Assembly: GCA_035942035.1 (NCBI GenBank) | Contig: DASZDK010000060.1 | Coordinates: 1 to 40,533, forward strand | Direction of reading: 5' to 3' | DNA length: 40,533 bases | Source of the DNA: JAHWJR01 sp035942035 | GTDB taxonomy: Bacteria > Actinomycetota > Acidimicrobiia > Acidimicrobiales > CADCSY01 | Part shown: piece after piece, positions 22,350-30,625 of the stretch | Position numbering within the stretch: the first letter of the stretch is position 1 | Layout of the letters: the number at the start of each line of letters is the position of its first letter | Position numbers and translations under genes: made by a program | The notes under the pieces: generated by a model | Database searches by the model: none | Seen by the model: the letters and a program-made list of their open reading frames with translations, nothing else | What the model was told of the DNA's origin: nothing

Positions 22350-23620
22350 CCGCTCCCACCAACCGGTCGCTGTTCGAGCGGGCTGAGCAGGTCATCCCCG
22401 GCGGGGTGAACTCGCCCGTTCGGGCCTTCCGCTCGGTGGGCGGCACCCCGTACTTCGTCGCCCGCGCCGAGGGCGCCTCCGTGTGGGACGTCGAGGGCCG
22501 CCGCTACGTGGACTACGTGCAGAGCTACGGAGCCTCCATCCTCGGCCACGCCCATCCCCGGGTGGTGGAGGCGGTGCGCCGGGCGGCGGGGGAGGGGACC
22601 ACCTTCGGCGCCCCCACCGAGGGGGAGGTGCTCCTGGCCGAGGAGCTGTGCCGGCGGGTGAGCGGCCTGGAGATGGTGCGGCTCACCTCCAGCGGCACCG
22701 AGGCGGCCATGTCGGCGGTGCGGGTGGCGCGTGGGGCCACCGGGCGGCCCATCGTGGTCAAGTTCGCCGGCTGCTATCACGGCCACAGCGACGCCCTGCT
22801 CGCCGCCGGCGGGAGCGGGGTGGCCGACCAGGGACTGTCCGGCTCGGCCGGGGTGACGCCGGGGGCGGTGGCCGACACCGTGGTGGCGCCGTACAACCAG
22901 GTGCCCGAGATCGGCGACGACGTGGCCGTGGTGATGGTGGAGCCGGTCGCCGCCAACATGGGGCTGGTACTCCCGGCCCCGGGGTTCCTCCAGGGGTTGC
23001 GCCAGGCGTGCGACCGGGCCGGCGCCCTGCTGTGCTTCGACGAGGTCATCACTGGCTTCCGCCTCGCTCCGGGCGGAGCCAGCGAGCGCTTCGGCGTGCG
23101 CCCCGACCTGTGGTGCTTCGGCAAGGTCATCGGTGGCGGACTGCCCCTCGGCGCCTTCGGTGGCCGGCGAGACGTGATGGAGCAGCTGGCCCCCCTCGGT
23201 CCCGTGTACCAGGCGGGGACCCTGTCGGGGAACCCGCTGGCCACCGCCGCCGGCCTGGCGGTGCTGGGCGAGCTCGACGCCGCCGCCTACACCATGCTCG
23301 AGGGCCGGGCCACCGAGCTGGGGACGATGCTGGCGGCGGTGCTGGCCGACGCCCGTCTGCCGGCGCAGGTGCCCCGGGCGGGGCCCCTGCTCGGCCTGCA
23401 CTTCAGTGCCACCCCGGTGACCGACTACGACCAGGCCCGGACGGCGGCGGAGTCGGGCACCTACCGCCGGTTCTTCCGGGCCCTGCTCGACCGGGGCGTG
23501 GCCCTGGCCCCCGGGGCCTACGAGGCGCTGTTCCCGAGCCTGGCCCACACCCGGGACGACATCGAGCGCACCGCCGACCTGGCCGCCGCCGCCGCCCGGA
23601 GGGTGGCCGACGGGGGCTGA
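22346..23620 (+). CDS. hemL: Glutamate-1-semialdehyde 2,1-aminomutase
   Basis: A 424-residue PLP enzyme converting glutamate-1-semialdehyde to aminolevulinate, the step between HemA and HemB. IPGGVNSPVRAFRSVGGTP at the N-terminus is the GSAM signature; SSGTEAAMSAVRVARG and CYHGHSDALL bind substrate and phosphate, and FDEVITGFR and FGKVIGGGLPLGAFGG carry the PLP-binding residues (Lys260 forms the Schiff base). Normal length. Start GTG 22346 overlaps the hemB stop. HemA, L, B, C and D are all in this cluster; later heme steps are not in the window. Confidence 0.96.
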   Translation: MTAPTNRSLFERAEQVIPGGVNSPVRAFRSVGGTPYFVARAEGASVWDVEGRRYVDYVQSYGASILGHAHPRVVEAVRRAAGEGTTFGAPTEGEVLLAEELCRRVSGLEMVRLTSSGTEAAMSAVRVARGATGRPIVVKFAGCYHGHSDALLAAGGSGVADQGLSGSAGVTPGAVADTVVAPYNQVPEIGDDVAVVMVEPVAANMGLVLPAPGFLQGLRQACDRAGALLCFDEVITGFRLAPGGASERFGVRPDLWCFGKVIGGGLPLGAFGGRRDVMEQLAPLGPVYQAGTLSGNPLATAAGLAVLGELDAAAYTMLEGRATELGTMLAAVLADARLPAQVPRAGPLLGLHFSATPVTDYDQARTAAESGTYRRFFRALLDRGVALAPGAYEALFPSLAHTRDDIERTADLAAAAARRVADGG

Positions 23621-23646
23621 GGGGGTCGGCGGCCGGCCGGTGCCGG

Positions 23647-23652
23647 TAGGGT
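23647..23652 (+). promoter_or_regulatory. -10 hexamer TAGGGT of the pgi unit
   Basis: TAGGGT ends 8 nt before ATG 23661, the start of a seven-codon frame preceding pgi; transcription probably starts near 23660, giving pgi a leader of about 20 nt. Confidence 0.45.
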
Positions 23653-23660
23653 CCCGACCC

Positions 23661-23684
23661 ATGCCGACCGAGGGAGCACCGTGA
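23661..23684 (+). CDS. Seven-codon leader ORF overlapping pgi
   Basis: ATG 23661 reads MPTEGAP and stops at TGA 23682-23684, which overlaps the pgi GTG (GTGA). It sits where a leaderless start is expected and contains the pgi Shine-Dalgarno GAGGGAG. It may couple translation, or be a coincidence at the transcript 5' end. Confidence 0.3.
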   Translation: MPTEGAP

Positions 23685-25222
23685 TCACCCGAGAGCGGCT
23701 GGGGCCCGTCGCCGCGGCGGCGGATGCGGCCGTGCAGGAGTTGTCCGACGCCGACGCGGTCGCTCGCATGTGGGCCGGCGACCACACGCTCTGGCAGGAC
23801 GACCCGACCGAGGTGGCCGACCGGCTGGGCTGGATGCCGGTGGTTGCCGAGATGCGCCATCGGGTCGGCGAGCTGGAGGCCATGGCGGCGGAGGTGGCCG
23901 CCGACGGCCTGCGACGGGCCGTGCTGCTGGGCATGGGGGGGTCGAGCTTGTTCCCCGAGGTCCTGTGGCGCACCTTCGGGTCGCGCGCCGGGGGGCTGGA
24001 GCTGCACGTGCTCGACACCACCGACCCCGCCGCCGTCGCCCGGATCGGGTCGGGAGCCGACCTCGACGACTGCCTGTTCGTGGCGGCGTCGAAGTCGGGC
24101 GCCACCATCGAGACGAGAAGCCAGCTGGCCCACTTCTGGGAGCAGACCGGTGGCGACGGGGCCCGGTTCCTCGCCATCACCGATCACGGGACGGAGCTGG
24201 CCACGCTGGCGCGCGAGCGGGGGTTCCGCCGGGTGTACGAGAACCGGCCCGACATCGGCGGCCGCTACTCGGCGCTCTCGTACTTCGGGCTGGTGCCGGC
24301 TGCGCTCATCGGCGTCGACCTCGACGGTCTGCTCGACCGAGCTGCGGCGGCGGCCGAGGTCGCCGGTCCGGCGACCGCCGCCGCCGAACACCCGGCGGTG
24401 CGCCTGGGTGCCGCCATGGCCGCTGCCGCCCGTCAGGGGCGGGACAAGCTCACGGTGGTGCTGCCCCACGAGATCGGCAGCTTCGGGTTGTGGCTCGAGC
24501 AGCTCGTCGCCGAGTCCACGGGCAAGGCCGGCAGCGGCATCGTCCCGGTCGCCGACGAGCCCCTGGGGCGGGTGCGGGCCTACGGCGACGACCGGCTCTT
24601 CGTGTGCACCGGCTACCGCCCGGGGCTCGAGGAGCTGGTGGAGGCCGGTCACCCGGTGGTGGAGCTGGCCTACCAGCGACCGCTCGACCTCGGCGCGCTG
24701 GTGCTGCTGTGGGAGCAGGCGGTGGCCCTCGCCGGGGCGCTGCTGGGCATCAACCCCTTCGACCAGCCCGACGTCGCCTCGGCCAAGGTGGCGACCGAAC
24801 GCGTGCTGGAGAAGGGCTTCCCCGACATCGAGCTGGTGCCGCTCTCCTCGCTGCTCGACCAGGTCAAGCCGGGCGACTACCTGGCCCTCCAGGCCTTCGT
24901 CGACCCAGGCGACGCCGAGCTCGTCGCCGCCCTGCAGGAGGTCCGGGTGAACCTGCGCGACCAGCTGCGGGTGGCGACCACGTTGGGGGTCGGGCCCCGG
25001 TTCCTGCACTCCACCGGCCAGCTGCACAAGGGTGGTCCCCGCAGTGGGGTGTTCGTGCAAGTCCTCGGGGCCGATGGGCACGACCTGCCCATCCCGGGCC
25101 GTCCCTATGGCTTCTCGACGCTCAAGCAGGCCCAGGCGGCTGGCGACCTGCTGGCCCTGAGTGCGCGTGGCCTCCGAGCGGGCAGGGTGAGCCTCGACGA
25201 GGTGCTGCACCTGGGCGGCTGA
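23681..25222 (+). CDS. pgi: Glucose-6-phosphate isomerase
   Basis: A 513-residue sugar isomerase with two SIS domains. LGMGGSSLFPEVL and FVAASKSGATIETRSQLAHF bind the sugar phosphate, and KAGSGIVPVADEPL and ALLGINPFDQPDV follow. The sequence resembles the isomerase half of transaldolase/glucose-6-phosphate isomerase fusions more than the classical E. coli Pgi, which would make it a stand-alone version of that branch. It interconverts glucose-6-phosphate and fructose-6-phosphate. GTG 23681 is preceded by GAGGGAG. The neighbouring gnd, zwf and pgl make the pathway context firm. Confidence 0.88.
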   Translation: MITRERLGPVAAAADAAVQELSDADAVARMWAGDHTLWQDDPTEVADRLGWMPVVAEMRHRVGELEAMAAEVAADGLRRAVLLGMGGSSLFPEVLWRTFGSRAGGLELHVLDTTDPAAVARIGSGADLDDCLFVAASKSGATIETRSQLAHFWEQTGGDGARFLAITDHGTELATLARERGFRRVYENRPDIGGRYSALSYFGLVPAALIGVDLDGLLDRAAAAAEVAGPATAAAEHPAVRLGAAMAAAARQGRDKLTVVLPHEIGSFGLWLEQLVAESTGKAGSGIVPVADEPLGRVRAYGDDRLFVCTGYRPGLEELVEAGHPVVELAYQRPLDLGALVLLWEQAVALAGALLGINPFDQPDVASAKVATERVLEKGFPDIELVPLSSLLDQVKPGDYLALQAFVDPGDAELVAALQEVRVNLRDQLRVATTLGVGPRFLHSTGQLHKGGPRSGVFVQVLGADGHDLPIPGRPYGFSTLKQAQAAGDLLALSARGLRAGRVSLDEVLHLGG

Positions 25223-25262
25223 GGCCGCCCGGCCGCCGCCGAAAACGACGCAGGAGGAAGTC

Positions 25263-26186
25263 ATGAAGCTGGGGATGATCGGTCTGGGTCGCATGGGCGC
25301 CAACATGTCGAGTCGCCTCGAGCGGGCCGGACACGAGGTGGTCCGCTACGACCGTGACCCCGGCGTCAGCCAGGTGGCGAACCTGGCCGAGCTGGTGGAG
25401 TCGCTGGGCGACGGGCCTCGCGTGGTGTGGAGCATGGTCCCCGCCGGCGACCCCACCGAGGCGACCATCGCCGAGGTCGCCGACCTCCTCGGTGAGGGTG
25501 ATGTCGTCGTCGACGGCGGCAACTCCAACTACCACGACTCCATCCGCCGAGGAGAGGACCTGGCCACCAAGGGCATCGGCTTCGTCGACGCCGGCGTGAG
25601 CGGAGGCGTGTGGGGCCTGGAAGGGGGCTACTGCCTCATGGTGGGCGGCCGCGACGAGCACGTGGCCGCCGTCCAGCCGGCGTTCGATGCCCTGCGCCCG
25701 GAGGAGGGTGGCTACGCCCACGTCGGGCCGGTGGGCGCCGGCCACTACACCAAGATGGTGCACAACGGCATCGAGTACGGGCTCATGCACGCCTACGCCG
25801 AGGGCTACGAGCTGTTGCACGCCGCCGACCTCGACATCGACGTCGACGGCGCCGTGGAGGCCTGGCGGCACGGCAGCGTGGTCCGGTCATGGCTGCTCGA
25901 CCTGCTGTGCCTGGCCGTGGAAGCTGATCCGGCGCTGGCTTCCATCGCCGGCCGGGCGCACGACTCGGGTGAGGGGCGCTGGACGGTGAACGAGGCGGTG
26001 CGGCTGTCGGTCCCGCTCCCGGTCATCTCCGCCGCCCTCTTCGCCCGCTTCTCGTCCCGCCAGATCGACTCGCCGGCCATGAAGGTGGTGGCCGCCCTGC
26101 GCAAGCAGTTCGGTGGGCACACCACCGAGACGGTCGAGCAGCGCCCGGCGGAGGCGGGCGGGGAGGCCCGGGTGCACGACGCATGA
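25263..26186 (+). CDS. gnd: 6-phosphogluconate dehydrogenase (decarboxylating), short type
   Basis: A 307-residue enzyme oxidising 6-phosphogluconate to ribulose-5-phosphate and CO2. It has the Rossmann start KLGMIGLGRMGANMSSRLER, VVDGGNSNYHDSIRR (substrate binding), FVDAGVSGGVWGLEGGYCLM and GHYTKMVHNGIEYGLM with the catalytic Lys. It belongs to the short (about 300 residue) class rather than the 470-residue E. coli type; members of that class are often NAD-dependent, but the coenzyme is not proven by sequence. ATG 25263 has a good ribosome-binding site (GGAGGAAG). Its stop overlaps zwf (ATGA). Confidence 0.94.
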   Translation: MKLGMIGLGRMGANMSSRLERAGHEVVRYDRDPGVSQVANLAELVESLGDGPRVVWSMVPAGDPTEATIAEVADLLGEGDVVVDGGNSNYHDSIRRGEDLATKGIGFVDAGVSGGVWGLEGGYCLMVGGRDEHVAAVQPAFDALRPEEGGYAHVGPVGAGHYTKMVHNGIEYGLMHAYAEGYELLHAADLDIDVDGAVEAWRHGSVVRSWLLDLLCLAVEADPALASIAGRAHDSGEGRWTVNEAVRLSVPLPVISAALFARFSSRQIDSPAMKVVAALRKQFGGHTTETVEQRPAEAGGEARVHDA

Positions 26187-27598
26187 CGTCGCTCCCGCCC
26201 CGGGACGACCCCCGCCATCCCCGCTCCGACGCCCTGGTGCTGTTCGGCGCCAGCGGCGACCTGGCCCGCAAGAAGCTGTTCCCTGCGGTGTACCGCCTGG
26301 CCGCCAACGGCGTTCTCGGTGACATCCCGGTCATGGGCGTGGCCTCGTCGCCCTGGGACGACGGCCAACTCCGGGACTACGCCCGCGACTCGGTCCACCG
26401 CTGGGGCCGGGGCTTCGACGACGACGTGTTCGCCGACTTGGCCCGCCGGCTGTGCTATGTGCAAGGCGACTATCGCCACGACGAGGTGTACGACGAGCTG
26501 GCCCAGCGGCTGTCCGGGCACGAGTGCCCGCTCGTCTACCTGGCCATCCCTCCCGAGCTGTTCGACGACGTGATCTCCGGCCTGGCCCGGGTCGGGCTCA
26601 ACCAGCGGGCCCGCCTGGTCCTGGAGAAGCCCTTCGGACGTGACCTGGCCTCCGCCGCCGCCCTGACCCACTGCCTGGCCGGCGCCTTCCCCGAGGAGCG
26701 GGTGTACCGCATCGACCATTTCCTCGGGAAGGAGTCGGTGGAGAACCTCCTGGTGTTCCGCTTCGCCAACTCGCTGCTCGAGCCGGTCTGGAACCGCCGC
26801 TACGTCCACAACGTCCAGGTCACGCTGGCCGAGTCCTTCGGGATCGAGGGGCGGGGGTCGTTCTACGAGGAGGTCGGGGCGCTGCGCGACGTCGTGCAGA
26901 ACCACCTGCTCCAGGTGGTCACCCTCCTGGCCATGGAGCCTCCGGTGGCCGCTGATGCCGACGCCCTGCGGGACGAGAAGGTCAAGGTGTTGCGGGCCAT
27001 GCGGGCCCTCGACCCCGACTCGGTCGTGCGGGGGCAGTACCGTGGCTACCGCGACGAGCCCGGGGTCGACCCGGCATCGGAGGTGGAGACCTATGTGGCG
27101 CTCCGGCTCCACATCGACTCCTGGCGCTGGGCCGACGTCCCGTTCATCGTGCGTACCGGCAAGCGCCTGGCCACCAGCGTCAACGAGTGCGTCGTGCAGT
27201 TCCACGCCCCGCCCCGGATGCTGTTCTCACCGACCGAGGACGTGCCTGAGCCCGACCGCCTGGTGTTCCGGCTCGGCGGCGACGAGGGGGTGACCATGCA
27301 CTTGTCGGCCAAGGCGCCCGGCGAGAAGCTGGAGACCCGCCAGGTGGCGTTGGACATGTCCTTCGACCGGGTCTTCGGTCCTCGCCAGGACGCCTACGAG
27401 CGCCTACTCGACGACGCCCTCGAGGGCGACGCCCGGCGCTTCGCCCGGGACGACGGCGTGATGGAGGCGTGGCGGGTGGTGCAGCCGGTGCTCGACCGGC
27501 CCGGACCGGTCCACCTCTACGACCAGGGTTCGTGGGGACCGGCCGCCGCCGGGGAGCTGTGCGAATCCCTCGGGGGCTGGCACCGTGGCGGCGCCTGA
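26183..27598 (+). CDS. zwf: Glucose-6-phosphate 1-dehydrogenase
   Basis: A 471-residue enzyme that opens the oxidative pentose phosphate pathway by oxidising glucose-6-phosphate to 6-phosphogluconolactone. LVLFGASGDLARKKLFPAVY is the dinucleotide motif, YRIDHFLGKESVENLLVFRF the active-site motif with catalytic His, and GYRDEPGVDPASEVETYVAL and RTGKRLATSV contact substrate. Normal length. The start overlaps the gnd stop by 4 bases and pgl follows at once, so gnd-zwf-pgl form one unit. The usual actinobacterial opcA is not in this cluster. Confidence 0.96.
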   Translation: MTSLPPRDDPRHPRSDALVLFGASGDLARKKLFPAVYRLAANGVLGDIPVMGVASSPWDDGQLRDYARDSVHRWGRGFDDDVFADLARRLCYVQGDYRHDEVYDELAQRLSGHECPLVYLAIPPELFDDVISGLARVGLNQRARLVLEKPFGRDLASAAALTHCLAGAFPEERVYRIDHFLGKESVENLLVFRFANSLLEPVWNRRYVHNVQVTLAESFGIEGRGSFYEEVGALRDVVQNHLLQVVTLLAMEPPVAADADALRDEKVKVLRAMRALDPDSVVRGQYRGYRDEPGVDPASEVETYVALRLHIDSWRWADVPFIVRTGKRLATSVNECVVQFHAPPRMLFSPTEDVPEPDRLVFRLGGDEGVTMHLSAKAPGEKLETRQVALDMSFDRVFGPRQDAYERLLDDALEGDARRFARDDGVMEAWRVVQPVLDRPGPVHLYDQGSWGPAAAGELCESLGGWHRGGA

Positions 27599-27601
27599 CA
27601 C

Positions 27602-28288
27602 GTGGGCCGCGGTCGCCCGGTGACCTCTGCGTCCGTTCCCCCCACCGGCGAGGCGCGGGTCGTCGACGACGTCCCCAGCGCCTTCGCCGACCTGGTCGTG
27701 GCCGAGCGTCCATCCGTCATCGCCCTGTCGGGTGGCGGTACCGCCCGCCGCGCCTACTCGGTGCTGGCGACCCGTGCGCGGCGGCCGTGGCGCGACGTCA
27801 CCGTCGTGTTCGGCGACGAGCGCTGGGTGCCGGTCGACTCTGACGACTCGAACGAGGGGATGGCCCGGCGGGTGCTGCTCGACCGCGTCGGCGCCGGCGC
27901 CGTGCGCTCGATGCGGGAAGCGGGCGCCAGTCCCGAGGAGGCAGCCGCCGCCTACGACCGCCTCGTCCGGGAGCTGCCGGTGCTCGACTTGGTGCACCTC
28001 GGGGTGGGCGACGACGGCCACACCGCCTCACTGTTCCCGGGGTCGTCGGCGCTGGAGGTCGACGATCGTCTGGTGGTGGCCACCGGTGACGACGCCCACC
28101 CCCATCGCCGCCTGAGCTTCACCTTCCCGGCCATCGCCCGGGCCCGGCTGGTGGTGGTCACCGTGAGCGGCCCGGAGAAGGCCTCGGCCTGGGCCCTGCT
28201 GTGCCGGGGCGAAGACGTGCCCGCCGCCCGTATCCGTGCCGAGCGGGTGGTGTGGCTGGTCGACCCCGCCGCCGCCGGCGCCGCCTGA
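27602..28288 (+). CDS. pgl: 6-phosphogluconolactonase
   Basis: A protein of 222 to 228 residues that hydrolyses 6-phosphogluconolactone, the product of Zwf. IALSGGGTARRAYSVLA binds phosphate, VVFGDERWVPVDSDDSN and HLGVGDDGHTASLFPGSSAL are the two PGL signatures, the second holding the catalytic Asp/His, and FTFPAIARARLVVVTVSG follows. Start is GTG 27602 (3 nt after zwf) or GTG 27620; the latter removes six unconserved residues. Its TGA forms part of a bidirectional terminator with the convergent reductase gene. Confidence 0.92.
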   Translation: MGRGRPVTSASVPPTGEARVVDDVPSAFADLVVAERPSVIALSGGGTARRAYSVLATRARRPWRDVTVVFGDERWVPVDSDDSNEGMARRVLLDRVGAGAVRSMREAGASPEEAAAAYDRLVRELPVLDLVHLGVGDDGHTASLFPGSSALEVDDRLVVATGDDAHPHRRLSFTFPAIARARLVVVTVSGPEKASAWALLCRGEDVPAARIRAERVVWLVDPAAAGAA

Positions 28289-28318
28289 CCCCTCTCCTCC
28301 AACGAGTGAGGGGGGTCA
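28286..28318. terminator. Bidirectional terminator between pgl and the convergent reductase gene
   Basis: TGACCCCTCTC (28286-28296) pairs with GAGGGGGGTCA (28308-28318): 11 base pairs with one G-T, and an 11-nt loop. The outermost three base pairs are the stop codons of both genes. It suits termination from either side. Confidence 0.6.
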
Positions 28319-29578
28319 GCGAGGGGCGGGCTCGGGGACCAGGCGGGCCAGGGCAGCGACCGCCCGGTAGGCGGCCTCGGCCGGTCCCACCTCGTCAGGG
28401 CGCAGCAGGTTGGCCATGATGCGCAGCACCCACTCCATGAGCGGCCGGGAGTGCATGCCCACCCTGGTGAGCTCCCGCATGAGCGCCGGACGGCCGATGA
28501 CCATGGCGAAGCCGCGGGCCACCTTGAAGTACAACCCGAACTCCCGCTGCAGGGCCTCCGGGTAGCGCCGGAGGGCCAGGCCGTCGCCGGTCACCAGCGC
28601 CTCGTGCAGGACGTCGGCCGCCAGCCGTCCCGTCTCGTAGGCGTAGTCGATCCCCTCGCCGTTGAACGGGTTCACCGAGCCGGCGGCGTCGCCCACCACG
28701 AGGAACGTGGGGCCTGCCTTGGGCCCGACTGAGCCGGCCATGGGCAGCCGCCCTCCCGTGGGTCTGCCCAACTGGGTCTCCGGGCTGATGCCCCACGAGG
28801 ACGGGGCGGTGGCGGCGAACTCGTCCATGAGGTGCGACGTGTTCACCTTCTTCCAGTCTCGGAACGTCGACAGGAGGCCGATGCCGACATTGATGGTTCC
28901 GTCCCCCAGCGGGAAGACCCACCCGTAGCCCGGCAGTGACCGCCCCGCCCGGTCGCGCACGTCGAGCGAGCTCTCGATCCAGGGGTCGTCGTGGCGGTCG
29001 CTGCGCCAGTAGCCGCGAATGGCCATGCCCTGGGGGTAGGAGCGGTCGCGGACCGTCCCCAGCGCCCGGCCGAAGCGGGAGTTGGCGCCGTCGGCCACCA
29101 CGACGTAGGGCGCTCGCACCTCCTCAGTGGCTGTCGAGCCGGCCCGGCGCACCACGGCGCCGGCGACGAGGCCTCGCTCGATGATCGGCGCCACCGCCTC
29201 GGTCCCCTGCCACAGGGTGGCGCCTGTCTTCACCGCGTGCTCGGCGACCATCTCGTCGAGATGGCGCCGACGCACGACGTAGCCGTACGCGGGAAACCTC
29301 GGGTGATCGGGCCACGGGAGGTCCAGCGTCACCCCGTGGGCCACCGCCCGCAGGCCGTCGAAGCGATGGTGGTCGGCGGCCAGGCGGCCCTCGAGGCCCA
29401 TGTCGGCCAGCTGGCGCACGGCCCGCGGCGTCAGCCCGTCACCGCAGGTCTTGTCGCGGGGGAAGGTCTTGCGCTCGACGACCAGGACGTCGTGGCCCGC
29501 CTCGGCCAGCCAGTAGGCGGTGGCCGCCCCGGCGGGCCCGCCGCCCACGACCAGGACCTGGGGCCGGGGCGGTGCCAC
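28316..29578 (-). CDS. Geranylgeranyl reductase family FAD-dependent oxidoreductase
   Basis: A 420-residue flavoprotein. VLVVGGGPAGAATAYWLAEA is the FAD dinucleotide motif, VVERKTFPRDKTCGDGLTPR the family signature, and FLVVGDAAGSVNPFNGEGID the second FAD motif. Members saturate isoprenoid double bonds; in actinobacteria the best-known case (MenJ of Mycobacterium) partly reduces the menaquinone tail, and homologues are often found beside nuo and bc-complex genes, as here. That makes menaquinone modification the likely role. GTG 29578 begins 8 bp after the stop of the cytochrome c gene, so the two minus-strand genes are probably co-transcribed. Confidence 0.88.
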   Translation of the reverse strand: MAPPRPQVLVVGGGPAGAATAYWLAEAGHDVLVVERKTFPRDKTCGDGLTPRAVRQLADMGLEGRLAADHHRFDGLRAVAHGVTLDLPWPDHPRFPAYGYVVRRRHLDEMVAEHAVKTGATLWQGTEAVAPIIERGLVAGAVVRRAGSTATEEVRAPYVVVADGANSRFGRALGTVRDRSYPQGMAIRGYWRSDRHDDPWIESSLDVRDRAGRSLPGYGWVFPLGDGTINVGIGLLSTFRDWKKVNTSHLMDEFAATAPSSWGISPETQLGRPTGGRLPMAGSVGPKAGPTFLVVGDAAGSVNPFNGEGIDYAYETGRLAADVLHEALVTGDGLALRRYPEALQREFGLYFKVARGFAMVIGRPALMRELTRVGMHSRPLMEWVLRIMANLLRPDEVGPAEAAYRAVAALARLVPEPAPR

Positions 29579-29586
29579 GGGGCCGG

Positions 29587-30378
29587 TCAGGTGTCGCCGG
29601 CGGGCTCGCCGCCCCCGGACTCGGCGCCGCCCTCGCTGGCGCCACCTCCCTTGCTGCCGATGTCGCCGCCCTCGGACTCGGCCTCGCCACCGGCGGAGCC
29701 GCCCTCCTCGCCGGCCAGCGCCGAGCCCTCCTCCTGGCTGAGGACCTCGCGCTCGTAGCGCACCACGGCGATGATCTCCTCCTCGGAGAGCTGCTCGCCG
29801 AAGCCGGGCATGCCCCCCTGGGAGATGTGCTGGCCGCCGGGCCGGTCAGGATTGCCGTAGGGGGTCCCGCCGCCGGGCGACCCTTCGGTGACCCACTCGA
29901 TGTGGTCCTGGGGATCGGGGAAGGTCAGGAGGACCTCGCCACCGTTGAGGGGCGGCCCGGTGCCGCCCTCCCCGCCGCCGCCGTGGCAGCCGGCGCAGGA
30001 GCTGTAGATCTCCTCCCCCTGGGCGAGCACGGGGTCGGTGATGGCGCCCTCGGGAACGTTGAGGACGCCGGCGTAGACGACGGCCCAGATCGGCAGCATG
30101 GCGAGGACCGGTACCGCCCACCGGGGGATGTTGGGGCGGCTCTGGGCGGCGGTCACGTAGGGCGGGGGAGGAGGTGGCGGCGGCGGCGGGGCGGCCGGTA
30201 CCGGCGGTGCGGTCGGTGCCTTCGGTGCCGGCGCCTTCGCCGGCGCGGCGTCGGCGCCCTGGGTCGGCTGCGAGGCGGCGGCGGCATCCGCGCCGCCCTG
30301 GTCGCCGCCTCCCAGCCCGAGCGCGGCCCGTCGCTCGCGCGACCGGGCCAGTAGGTGCTCGGGAATCTCGGTCAACAC
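29587..30378 (-). CDS. Membrane-anchored monoheme cytochrome c
   Basis: A 263-residue protein. It begins TEIPEHLLARSRERRAALG, a motif also found at the start of the cytochrome b C-terminal subunit (32311). An Ala/Pro-rich linker with a polyproline run and a membrane helix (WAVPVLAMLPIWAVVYAGVL) follow. The cytochrome c domain has heme motif CAGCH (Cys128, Cys131, His132) and a likely axial Met in GGMPGFGEQL. A Gly/Glu/Ser tail ends the protein. It probably carries electrons from the bc-type complex encoded divergently. GTG 30378 (or TTG 30375) has GGAGG upstream; a longer in-frame start lacks one. Confidence 0.85.
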   Translation of the reverse strand: MLTEIPEHLLARSRERRAALGLGGGDQGGADAAAASQPTQGADAAPAKAPAPKAPTAPPVPAAPPPPPPPPPPYVTAAQSRPNIPRWAVPVLAMLPIWAVVYAGVLNVPEGAITDPVLAQGEEIYSSCAGCHGGGGEGGTGPPLNGGEVLLTFPDPQDHIEWVTEGSPGGGTPYGNPDRPGGQHISQGGMPGFGEQLSEEEIIAVVRYEREVLSQEEGSALAGEEGGSAGGEAESEGGDIGSKGGGASEGGAESGGGEPAGDT

Positions 30379-30418
30379 CCACCTCCACCAGCTCGGCCAT
30401 CGCTGCCTGCGGGCCTCA

Positions 30419-30424
30419 AGACTA
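30419..30424 (-). promoter_or_regulatory. Candidate -10 TAGTCT of the cytochrome c gene
   Basis: On the minus strand TAGTCT lies 40 nt upstream of GTG 30378, leaving room for a leader with a Shine-Dalgarno. Confidence 0.35.
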
Positions 30425-30570
30425 CGTTCGCCCACCGGGGAAGGGCCAAGTCACCCCCGAACGGCGGCGACCGGCCCCGGGCCGGGCGATGTGCCACCCC
30501 GCCGCGGCGGTGGTAGACCAGGGAAGTCCCGGATGGCGGGTGGTGGGTAGCTTCCATGGGGCCACCCGCG

Positions 30571-30576
30571 TACGAT
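30571..30576 (+). promoter_or_regulatory. -10 hexamer TACGAT of the bc-type operon
   Basis: TACGAT lies 49 nt before GTG 30626. The transcript would begin about 30583 inside the palindrome at 30576-30591 and carry a GGAGGAGG ribosome-binding site. Confidence 0.5.
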
Positions 30577-30591
30577 GTGAGCACTTTCACG
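30576..30591 (+). promoter_or_regulatory. Rex- or CRP-like operator on the bc-type operon promoter
   Basis: TGTGAGCACTTTCACG matches the Streptomyces Rex operator TGTGAACGCGTTCACA at 12 of 16 positions and the CRP/GlxR consensus TGTGA-N6-TCACA at 9 of 10. It abuts the -10 hexamer and covers the predicted transcription start, a repressor position. Confidence 0.5.
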
Positions 30592-30625
30592 AGTCGGTCC
30601 ACGACCAGGAGGGAGGAGGTCGTCG

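Noticed and set aside
22316..25306. A 996-codon open frame on the minus strand
   Set aside because: It lies antisense to hemL and pgi, which have unmistakable motifs. Long antisense frames are expected at this GC content; the product is His/Gly/Arg-rich with no domain.
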